DNA of 64,000 bases from Pseudooceanicola aestuarii (GTDB taxonomy: Bacteria > Pseudomonadota > Alphaproteobacteria > Rhodobacterales > Rhodobacteraceae). The notes beneath the pieces were generated by a model that did no database searches, was not told where the DNA came from, and saw nothing but the letters and a program-made list of their open reading frames with translations. Position 1 is the stretch's first letter, and each line of letters starts with the position of its first letter. Location: assembly GCF_010614805.1 (NCBI RefSeq), contig NZ_JAAFZC010000001.1, positions 970,001 to 1,034,000 of the forward strand, given 5' to 3'. This document shows, in pieces, positions 1 through 9,316 of this stretch. The position numbers were made by a program, and so were the translations under genes.

Positions 1-206
1 TTCATCGAAATGAACCAAACCGCCCACATATCTCTTCAGATACCATCAATTTCAAATAGCGTCGAAACAAAATCAACCGGAAGCGCCAATCTACTTTCTG
101 GCGCGACCCGCTTCAGATGCCTCAATGTTTTCTACCGTCTGTCCCTTTAGAGCGTCGCTCCGTCGTTCCGTCTGGCGTTCCGTTGTGCGCCTCAGCGCCG
201 CCGGTG
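1..206 (-). other. Probable 5' leader of an rRNA operon reading leftwards
   Basis: No protein gene is supported here. Read on the minus strand, the stretch resembles the leader that precedes 16S rRNA in Rhodobacterales: a promoter (213-241), a GC-rich initially transcribed segment, then AT-richer sequence ending in a motif of the type GATATGTGGGCGGTTTGG near the window edge, which I recall from roseobacter rrn leaders. The 16S gene itself would lie beyond the left edge, so the call rests on resemblance and on the strong promoter. From about 300 to 500 I see no gene and no repeat. Confidence 0.5.
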
Positions 207-212
207 AGGGGG

Positions 213-241
213 TATTTACGGATAGCACCGGGGGTCCGCAA
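213..241 (-). promoter_or_regulatory. Strong sigma-70-type promoter, leftward
   Basis: On the minus strand TTGCGG (241-236) is followed after exactly 17 bases by TAAATA (218-213). A second candidate lies upstream: TTGACC (299-294) with an ATGTAA box 17 bases on. Tandem promoters in front of a long untranslated leader fit an rRNA operon. This is a sequence-pattern call only. Confidence 0.5.
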
Positions 242-501
242 GCGCTTTTTCAAAAGAAACGTCACTTTTCTTACATGAAGTTATGCGACTATGGGTCAAC
301 TAATTGATTTAGAATAATAAATTACCGCCACTTTCTTCACCTTTCGTGTCGTGCGAGGGGGATGGAACCTGATTTCCGACACTCATCCCCTGTAAAACCC
401 GGCAGTTCGCCCCCTGAATCACCCGGAATCCGACTCGTTCCCGCCGCTCGGGCCGGAATCGGCCCCATGATTCCGGTTCTCGTGTCGCGATTCCGGGGTG
501 A

Positions 502-529
502 TTGCCCGTGCCACCCTCTCTGCTATCCT
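502..529 (+). promoter_or_regulatory. Promoter of the TPP-riboswitch/NUDIX/thiD unit
   Basis: TTGCCC (502-507) and TATCCT (524-529) are separated by 16 bases and sit directly upstream of the TPP aptamer, placing the transcription start at about 536. The fit to Rhodobacterales sigma-70 promoters is good but not exact. Confidence 0.45.
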
Positions 530-627
530 CCCCCGACCGAGGGGGGCCCCGCAGAAGGGGCTGAGATATCGCTGTGGTGCGGTGACCCTTTGAACCTGAT
601 CCGGATCATGCCGGCGCAGGGACGGGT
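530..627 (+). promoter_or_regulatory. TPP riboswitch (THI element) upstream of NUDIX-thiD
   Basis: The two most conserved blocks of the thi-box are present: GGGGCTGAGAT (557-567 region) and ACCCTTTGAACCTGATCC followed by GGATCATGCCGGCGCAGGGA. The order, spacing and helix-forming partners match the TPP aptamer. It lies about 40 bases before the ribosome-binding site of the NUDIX gene, so binding of thiamin pyrophosphate probably reduces expression of the NUDIX-thiD pair, as TPP riboswitches generally do in proteobacteria by hiding the ribosome-binding site. Confidence 0.93.
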
Positions 628-666
628 GTGACGGCTTGTCCCCGCCGGCCTTTCAAGGAGGCCGCA

Positions 667-1101
667 ATGCCACGTGCCGATGTTCCACCCCCCATTCCCG
701 CCGTTCTCGGCGTTGTTGTATATAGAGAGGCCGTCCTCCTGGTGCGGCGGGCCAATCCGCCAGACGCCGGCATGTGGGGATTTCCCGGCGGGAAGGTGGA
801 GCATGGGGAGACCCTGACCGCCGCTGCGCTGCGCGAATTGCACGAAGAGACGGGGGTGAGCGCCGCAGCACTGGATGTCTTCACCGCACTCGATGCCTTT
901 GATTCCGAACGGGACCGCCACTTCATCCTGATCGCGGTGCTGTGCCGCTGGGTGGCGGGCGCCCCCGTGGCCGGTGATGATGCGCTGGACGCGGCCTGGG
1001 TTCCGCTGGACCGGATCGCGGATCTGCCCGGCGGAGTCAGCCGGGACGTCGCGCGGTTGGCACGGCAGGCGGCGCGCGCGATGGCGGAGGAGACGGAATG
1101 A
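667..1101 (+). CDS. NUDIX hydrolase in a TPP-controlled thiamin operon
   Basis: This is a small (144 aa) NUDIX pyrophosphohydrolase. The complete NUDIX box is visible around residues 35-57 ([10 protein letters not shown] followed by RELHEETG), with the Mg-binding glutamates intact. I chose the ATG at 667 because AAGGAGG lies seven bases before it; the frame is open further upstream, but that part overlaps the riboswitch leader. The stop overlaps the thiD start (ATGA), so the two are translationally coupled. Because it is under a TPP riboswitch with thiD, I infer a role in thiamin metabolism or clean-up, for example hydrolysis of a pyrophosphorylated pyrimidine or oxidised or damaged thiamin intermediate. 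The substrate cannot be read from the sequence; generic housecleaning of oxidised nucleotides is the alternative. Confidence 0.9.
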   Translation: MPRADVPPPIPAVLGVVVYREAVLLVRRANPPDAGMWGFPGGKVEHGETLTAAALRELHEETGVSAAALDVFTALDAFDSERDRHFILIAVLCRWVAGAPVAGDDALDAAWVPLDRIADLPGGVSRDVARLARQAARAMAEETE

Positions 1102-1904
1102 TCGCCAACATCCTGTCCATCGCCGGAACCGATCCGACCGGAGGGGCCGGTATCCAGGCGGACCTGAAGTCTTTCGCCGCGCAGGGGGCGCACGGGATGT
1201 GCGTGGTTACCGCCGTGGTGGCGCAGAACACCTGTGGTGTCCGCGGGGTCGAAATGATGGCGCCGTCTTTCGTTGCCGATCAGCTCGACGCGGTGTTTGA
1301 CGACGTGCGTGTCGATGCGGTCAAACTGGGTATGATGGCCAATGCCGGCATCATCGCGGCGGTGGCCGACCGCCTGGCCCGCCACCCCGGCATTCCGGTC
1401 GTTCTGGACCCCGTGATGGTCGCCAAAAGCGGCGATCACCTGCTGGACCCCGACGCGGTTTCGGCATTGCGAGATCTGCTGGTGCCGCGCGCCACTTTGA
1501 TCACCCCGAACCTGCCGGAGGCCGCCGTGTTGCTGAACCGCGCGGACGACTGGACGGCTCAGGACATGGAGGCGGCGCTGCCGGGGCTGCTGCATCTGGG
1601 GTCGGAATGGGTCTTGCTGAAAGGCGGACACCTGGCGGGAGCGGAGACCTCCACCGATCTGCTACATGGCCCGACAGGCACCCATGCCCTGCCCGCGCCG
1701 CGCCTTGATACGGTGAACGACCACGGCACCGGCTGTACCTTGTCGGCCGCGATTGCCGCGCTGGTGCCGCATCATCCGATGGAACAGGCGGTTCGCCGGG
1801 CCAAGCAGTACCTGCATGGCGCGCTGGCGGCTTCTGATCGGCTGGAGGTCGGCAGGGGCCACGGACCCCTGCATCATTTCCACGCGCTCTGGCCGTCAGG
1901 CTAG
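1098..1904 (+). CDS. thiD: Hydroxymethylpyrimidine/phosphomethylpyrimidine kinase
   Basis: ThiD phosphorylates HMP to HMP-P and then HMP-PP, the pyrimidine donor for ThiE. The 268-aa length is normal. The ribokinase-like fold signatures are visible: [15 protein letters not shown] near the N-terminus, [11 protein letters not shown] in the middle, and the anion-hole motif [11 protein letters not shown] near residue 213. The start codon overlaps the NUDIX stop as ATGA. The 3' end runs convergently into thiE and overlaps it by nine bases. It is placed under the upstream TPP riboswitch. Confidence 0.96.
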   Translation: MIANILSIAGTDPTGGAGIQADLKSFAAQGAHGMCVVTAVVAQNTCGVRGVEMMAPSFVADQLDAVFDDVRVDAVKLGMMANAGIIAAVADRLARHPGIPVVLDPVMVAKSGDHLLDPDAVSALRDLLVPRATLITPNLPEAAVLLNRADDWTAQDMEAALPGLLHLGSEWVLLKGGHLAGAETSTDLLHGPTGTHALPAPRLDTVNDHGTGCTLSAAIAALVPHHPMEQAVRRAKQYLHGALAASDRLEVGRGHGPLHHFHALWPSG

Positions 1905-2524
1905 GGCAGACCATTCGCGAGCCAGCGCGCGGGCGGCGCCCTCCGGATCCGACTGACCGCATACCGCCGAGACGAAGGCCATGCCCGCCGCCCCGGCCGC
2001 CCGCGCCGCCCCGCCGTGACCCGGCTTCAGCCCGCCGATGGCCACGGCGGGCAACGGACAGGCGGCGATGATCCGGGCCAGCCCGTCGAAGCCCACGGGC
2101 GGTTCGTGATCAGGTTTCGTCGCCGTCGCATGGACCGGCCCGGCGCCGATGTAGTCCACCAGGGCCGGATCGACCTGCGCGGCCTGCGCGACCGTCTCCA
2201 CGCTCAGCCCAAGTATGGCCTCGGGGCCGATGCGGGCGCGGGCCTCTGCCGCCGGCAGATCGCCCTGCCCGACATGCAGCCCGCAACCGCCGAGTTCCCG
2301 CACCGCCGCGACATCGTCATTGATGATCAGCGTCGCGCCGGTCCCGGCCAGCGCCTGTTGCAGCGCGCGACCCGTGGCGACCATCCGCGCGGTATCCGCA
2401 GCCTTGTCACGCAGCTGCACCATGGTGGCACCGCCACGGACGGCGGCACGGGCTGTCTCCACCACGCCGCGCGCTCCGCACAGCTGCGGGTCCAGCACCA
2501 GGTAGGTCGACAGGTCGAACCGCA

Positions 2525-2528
<4 letters not shown>
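1896..2528 (-). CDS. thiE: Thiamine-phosphate synthase
   Basis: ThiE joins HMP-PP and thiazole phosphate to give thiamin phosphate. The 210-aa protein shows the TIM-barrel motifs of the family: VQLRDKAADT (phosphate/pyrimidine site), LIINDDVAAV, GLHVGQGDLP and the GPVHATATKPD loop, then AIGGLKPG near the end. The ATG at 2528 overlaps the thiM stop (ATGATG), making it the last gene of the thiC-thiM-thiE operon; the in-frame extension further upstream lies inside thiM and is unlikely. It ends nine bases inside the convergent thiD gene. Confidence 0.95.
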
Positions 2529-5151
<2,623 letters not shown>

Positions 5152-5254
5152 TCAGAGCCTCCATGCGCTGTGCAATGAAGACCCAGTTCGCCGCAATGAA
5201 TGGAGGAGGCAGGGGGTTCCCTGCCCGATGGCCCCACGGAACGCCCGCGCAGCC

Positions 5255-5360
5255 GGTTCACCATCCCTACGCCAGTGTGAACTGGATCAGGTTCATCGGG
5301 TCACCGCGCTGCACGTCGCCGCGCCATCGGTATCTCAGCCCCTTGTCGGAACCCCCCGTG
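5255..5360 (-). promoter_or_regulatory. TPP riboswitch upstream of thiC
   Basis: Read on the minus strand, the stretch contains GGGGCTGAGATACCGA, GTGACCCGATGAACCTGATC and CACTGGCGTAGGGA, the conserved blocks of the TPP aptamer in the correct order. A TTGACA box (5398-5393) about 40 bases upstream is a likely -35 element, although the matching -10 (CAGTCT, 5375-5370) is poor. About 105 bases separate the aptamer from the thiC start, leaving room for an expression platform. Confidence 0.95.
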
Positions 5361-5428
5361 TGTCCGCAAAGACTGCGCCCGGCGGCGGGCAATGTCAATC
5401 GGATGGAAAAAGGGGGACGGGAAGACGG

Positions 5429-5505
5429 TGGCGACCCCGGCAGGATTCGAACCTGCAACCTGCCCCTTAGGAGGGGGCTGCTCTATCCAGTTGAGCCACG
5501 GGGCC
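5429..5505 (-). tRNA. tRNA-Arg (anticodon CCT)
   Basis: The minus strand folds into a complete cloverleaf: acceptor GGCCCCG paired with CGGGGTC, D stem GCTC/GAGC, anticodon stem GCCCC/GGGGC around loop CTCCTAA (anticodon CCT), T arm GCAGG-TTCGAAT-CCTGC, and an encoded CCA end. It reads AGG codons. A plausible promoter is ATGACA-N16-TTATGA (5542-5515, minus strand). Confidence 0.96.
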
Positions 5506-5683
5506 ACGGGCCCGTCATAACGCGGCGCGCAGCGCTTGTCATGGGGGTGGAGTGGGGAAACCTGGCCCGCTCTGGCACGGCGGCAGGCGGGGACCTGGGA
5601 GGGCTACGGGCAGGATCACAGGCCGCTTGCACCGGCGAAGCCCGTCGGGATACCATTCCACAACCACGGCGAAAGGATTTCCG

Positions 5684-6712
5684 GTGAAGAAACAACCCCC
5701 TCGCCCCCTGACCCTGCGCGATGTGTCCGAAGCGTCGGGCGTATCCGAAATGACCGTCAGCCGGGTGTTGCGCAACCGTGGCGATGTTTCCGTCGCGACC
5801 CGTGAAAAGGTTCTGAACGCGGCCAAGCAGATGGGATATGTCCCCAACAAGATCGCCGGTGCCCTGGCCAGCCAGCGGGTGAACCTGGTCGCCGTGATCA
5901 TCCCTTCCATGTCCAACATGGTCTTCCCCGAGGTGATGACAGGGATCAACCGGGTGCTTGAGACATCCTCCCTGCAACCCGTGGTGGGCATCACCGACTA
6001 CCTGCCCGAGAAGGAGGAGAAAGTCCTCTACGAAATGCTCTCCTGGCGGCCGTCGGGGGTGATCATCGCCGGGCTGGAGCATTCCGACCCCTGCCGCGCC
6101 ATGCTGCGGGCCGCCGGCATCCCGGTGGTGGAGATCATGGATACCGATGGCACCCCGATCGACGCCGCCGTGGGGATTTCCCATCGCCGCGCCGGGCGGG
6201 AGATGGGCCGCGCCATCCTGCGCGCGGGCTATCGCAAGATCGGGTTTCTGGGCACCACTTTGGGCGCCGACCACCGCGCGCGCAAACGGTTCGAGGGCTT
6301 CACCGAGGCGCTGGCCAAGGGCGGCGTGGAAATCGCGGAGACCGAATTCTACTCGAAGGGGTCCGCCCTGGGGAAAGGTCGGGAGATCACGCAGACCATC
6401 ATGACCCGGCGCCCGGATCTGGATTGCCTCTACTTCTCCAACGACATGATCGGCGCCGGCGGGCTGTTGTGGATGATGGAACAAGGCTACGACATTCCCG
6501 GCAAGGTCGGGCTGGCCGGGTTCAACGATGTGCAGTTGCTTCAGGGTTTGCCGCGCAAGCTGGCCACCATGGATTCCTGCCGCGAGGAGATCGGCAGCCG
6601 GGCCGCGCAGATCATCCTGGACCGGCTGGAGCGCGACGAAATGGTCGTGGAGGACACCAGCAAGGTCGAGCTGTCGCCCAAGATCAGCTTTGGCGACACG
6701 CTTCGCATGTGA
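5684..6712 (+). CDS. LacI/GntR-type transcriptional repressor
   Basis: The 342-aa protein has an N-terminal LacI helix-turn-helix (LTLRDVSEASGVSEMTVSRV, residues about 9-28) and a periplasmic-binding-protein-like effector domain ending with LAGFNDVQLL and KISFGDTLRM. The helix sequence is closest in my memory to the gluconate repressor GntR. I chose GTG at 5684, preceded by GAAAGGA, because the in-frame upstream extension is untypical and overlaps the tRNA promoter region. No sugar-acid genes sit beside it, so its target operon must be elsewhere. Confidence 0.92.
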   Translation: MKKQPPRPLTLRDVSEASGVSEMTVSRVLRNRGDVSVATREKVLNAAKQMGYVPNKIAGALASQRVNLVAVIIPSMSNMVFPEVMTGINRVLETSSLQPVVGITDYLPEKEEKVLYEMLSWRPSGVIIAGLEHSDPCRAMLRAAGIPVVEIMDTDGTPIDAAVGISHRRAGREMGRAILRAGYRKIGFLGTTLGADHRARKRFEGFTEALAKGGVEIAETEFYSKGSALGKGREITQTIMTRRPDLDCLYFSNDMIGAGGLLWMMEQGYDIPGKVGLAGFNDVQLLQGLPRKLATMDSCREEIGSRAAQIILDRLERDEMVVEDTSKVELSPKISFGDTLRM

Positions 6713-6717
6713 CCGGG

Positions 6718-7917
6718 ATGGTGCGCCCGCAGCTGACCAACCGCCAGGCGCGGCGGATCTTTCTGGATCGGCACGGGCTGGCCGATGTGCCTTCAGGGCC
6801 GGGCAAGGGCGCGGACCTGGCGCAGGTGATCCATCGGCTGGGCTTTGTGCAGGTCGATTCGGTCAATACCGTCGCGCGGGCGCATGACCTGATCCTCTTT
6901 GCTCGCCGCCCCGCCTATCGCCCGGCGCATCTGACGCGGCTGATCGAACAGGACCGGGCGCTGTTCGAACACTGGACCCATGATGCGGCGGTGATCCCGG
7001 CGGATTTCTACCCCCATTGGCATTTGCGCTTTCGCCGCGATGCCGACCGTCTGCGCGGGCGCTGGCCGAAATGGCAGGGGCCGGAGTTTCTGGCGGAACT
7101 GGACCGGGTGCTGGCCCATGTCACCACCCATGGCGAGATCTGCGCCGCCGATCTGCGTGACGCGCCCGCGCCGAAATCGACCGGCTGGTGGGATTGGCAC
7201 CCCACCAAGGCAGCGCTGGAATATCTGTGGCGCAGCGGCGCGCTGGCCGTGTCGCGGCGGGTAGGGTTTCGCAAGCAATACGACCTGCCGGGCCGCGTGC
7301 TGCCGCAATCCCGGCTGCGGGCCCCGTCCCAGGCCGAAACGCTGGATTGGCTGATGGGCGCGGCGCTGGACCGGCTAGGTTTTGCCACCAGCGGTGAATT
7401 GGCCGCTTTCTGGGACATCGCCACCCCGGCCGAAGCGCGGGCCTGGTGCGCCGCCGAACGCGCCGCCGGCCGGTTGCAGGAGGTAGCGATTGAAACGGTC
7501 ACCGGCGCGCATCGCATCTGCTTTGCCCGGCCGGGTCTGGCCGAGGTCACGCCCCCCGAACCGCCCGGCCGCCTGCGCGTACTCAGCCCGTTCGACCCTG
7601 CCTTGCGTGATCGCAAGCGGGCCGAACGGCTGTTCGGGTTTCACTATCGGATCGAGATCTTCCTGCCCGAGGCGCAGCGCCAATACGGCTACTACGTCTT
7701 CCCCCTGCTGGAGGGGGACCGACTGGTCGGGCGCATCGACATGAAGGCTGACCGACAGGCGGACGTGCTGAACGTGTCACGACTGTGGCCGGAACGGGGG
7801 GTCAGCTTTGGCAGGGGGCGCACCACCCGCCTGGAGGCAGAGCTGGATCGGATCCGACGCCTTGCCGGAGTGTCCCGCGTCGATTGGGCGGCGGATTGGC
7901 GACAGGCGCCGCGCTAG
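6718..7917 (+). CDS. Winged-helix DNA glycosylase family protein (YcaQ/AlkZ-like)
   Basis: The 399-aa protein belongs to the DUF1006/HTH_42 family, which includes the interstrand-crosslink glycosylases AlkZ and YcaQ. The catalytic-type QVD motif is present near the N-terminus (GFVQVDSVNTVARAHD), and the C-terminal signature SPFDPALRDRKRAERLFGF is clear. It follows the repressor gene by six bases and is probably co-transcribed, though no functional link is evident. I infer DNA alkylation or crosslink repair. The start at 6718 is the first ATG after the repressor stop. Confidence 0.88.
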   Translation: MVRPQLTNRQARRIFLDRHGLADVPSGPGKGADLAQVIHRLGFVQVDSVNTVARAHDLILFARRPAYRPAHLTRLIEQDRALFEHWTHDAAVIPADFYPHWHLRFRRDADRLRGRWPKWQGPEFLAELDRVLAHVTTHGEICAADLRDAPAPKSTGWWDWHPTKAALEYLWRSGALAVSRRVGFRKQYDLPGRVLPQSRLRAPSQAETLDWLMGAALDRLGFATSGELAAFWDIATPAEARAWCAAERAAGRLQEVAIETVTGAHRICFARPGLAEVTPPEPPGRLRVLSPFDPALRDRKRAERLFGFHYRIEIFLPEAQRQYGYYVFPLLEGDRLVGRIDMKADRQADVLNVSRLWPERGVSFGRGRTTRLEAELDRIRRLAGVSRVDWAADWRQAPR

Positions 7918-7939
7918 GGCGGCGCCCGAAGACCGGCGC

Positions 7940-8731
7940 TCAGCCCATTGCCTCGACCGCGCGGCGGGTCAGAACACTGGCCAGGTGGGCGCGGTAGGCG
8001 CCGCTGCCGTGCAGGTCGTCAATCATGTCCTCGCCGTCCAGCGCGGCCAGCGCGGTCACGGCGGCGGGCGCGAAATCCGTGGCCAGCGCCTGCTCCGCTT
8101 CTGCCCAAGCGAAGACGCCGTCGTTTGACGCGCCGGTCACGGCAACGCCCACGCGATCCAAGAACCGCGCCACGAAGACCCCGCACAGCGGAAAGCGGGA
8201 GGCCGGCTGTTCGAACTTCTGGTAATTCGACGCCTCGGGCACCGGGATCGAGATGGCGGTGACAAGTTCTCCGTCCTCCAGCGCGGTGTCGAACATGCCC
8301 TGGAAATACGCCTCGGCGGGGATCTCGCGGGTGTTGGTGATCACGCTGCCGCGCACCGCCATCAGCATCGCGGGATAACAGGCGGAGGGGTCGTTGTTGG
8401 CGATGCTGCCGCCGATGGTGCCGCGGTTCCGCACCGCCGGATCGCCGATCCGCCCGGCCAGCGAGGCCAGGCCCGGAAACAGCGTTGCCGTGGCGCGGGC
8501 GATTTCCGCATGGGTGGTGGCGGCACCGATCCGCAGGGTGCCGCTCTCTTCGCGGACGCCCTGAAGGGCGGTGATCCCCTTGAGCGATACCAGCTTCGAC
8601 GGCATGTTCAGCCGCTGTTTCAGCGTCGGGATCAGCGTCTGCCCCCCGGCCAGCGGCTGCGCGTCCTCATCCTTGAGCGCCTCTATCGCCGCCTCGACGG
8701 TGGCGGGCTTCACGAATTCGAATTCATACAT
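7940..8731 (-). CDS. coxM: CoxM-type FAD-binding subunit of a molybdenum hydroxylase
   Basis: The medium (FAD) subunit carries electrons between the iron-sulfur subunit and an acceptor in CO dehydrogenase/xanthine dehydrogenase-family enzymes. The 263-aa protein has both FAD motifs: LAGGQTLIPTLKQRL (residues about 27-41) and NRGTIGGSIANNDPS (about 101-115). It lies nine bases downstream of coxS. No large molybdopterin subunit (coxL) is present on either side, so the pair is incomplete in this window. CO dehydrogenase is only one possible partner; other aldehyde or purine hydroxylases use the same subunits. Confidence 0.9.
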   Translation of the reverse strand: MYEFEFVKPATVEAAIEALKDEDAQPLAGGQTLIPTLKQRLNMPSKLVSLKGITALQGVREESGTLRIGAATTHAEIARATATLFPGLASLAGRIGDPAVRNRGTIGGSIANNDPSACYPAMLMAVRGSVITNTREIPAEAYFQGMFDTALEDGELVTAISIPVPEASNYQKFEQPASRFPLCGVFVARFLDRVGVAVTGASNDGVFAWAEAEQALATDFAPAAVTALAALDGEDMIDDLHGSGAYRAHLASVLTRRAVEAMG

Positions 8732-8740
8732 GGCAGCCCC

Positions 8741-9223
8741 CTATTCCACCGAAACCGGCGGCACGTCCTGGCCCGATGCGGCAAGGATCGCCTTGACGAT
8801 ATTGTGGTAGCCGGTGCAGCGGCAGATATTCCCTTCAAGGTAGTCGCGGACCTCGCCCTCCGTCGGCTTGGGATTTTCGGCCAGCAGACTGTCGGCGGCC
8901 ATGATCATGCCCGGCGTGCAGAACCCGCATTGCAGCCCGTGGTGGTCCTGGAACGCCTGCTGCAACGGGTTCAGCGCCCCGTCGGCACCGGCCATGCCTT
9001 CGATGGTCTTGACCTCGGCGCCGTCCGCTTCGGCGGCGAACATGGTGCAGGCCTTCGCCAGTTGGCCGTCCACATGCACACTGCACGCCCCGCATTGCGA
9101 CGTGTCACAGCCGACATGCGTTCCGGTCAGGCCCAGGGTTTCGCGCAAAAAGGTCACAAGGAGGGTCCGGCCCTCGACCTCTCCGCTGGCCTCGCGGCCG
9201 TTCACCTTCATCGAGATTTTCAT
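8741..9223 (-). CDS. coxS: CoxS-type [2Fe-2S] subunit of a molybdenum hydroxylase
   Basis: The 160-aa iron-sulfur subunit has both cluster-binding cysteine sets: [21 protein letters not shown] in the N-terminal plant-ferredoxin domain and CGFCTPGM with CRCTGY in the C-terminal helical domain. The start at 9223 ([12 protein letters not shown]) follows GGAGGCAC; an upstream ATG gives an unrelated basic extension and is less likely. coxM follows after nine bases. The gene upstream is an unrelated RTX protein, so the catalytic large subunit is missing from this operon. Confidence 0.9.
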   Translation of the reverse strand: MKISMKVNGREASGEVEGRTLLVTFLRETLGLTGTHVGCDTSQCGACSVHVDGQLAKACTMFAAEADGAEVKTIEGMAGADGALNPLQQAFQDHHGLQCGFCTPGMIMAADSLLAENPKPTEGEVRDYLEGNICRCTGYHNIVKAILAASGQDVPPVSVE

Positions 9224-9316
9224 GTCTGTGCCTCCTCGAAGCTTGCGCCCAACCTCGCGCCCAACGGGCTGAAGCGCAAGGCCGATTTCCACGTCCCGGG
9301 ACGGTCACGCGCGGGA

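Noticed and set aside
125-631. Two short open frames at the left end
   Set aside because: They lie across the putative rRNA promoter and the TPP riboswitch and have no coding character.
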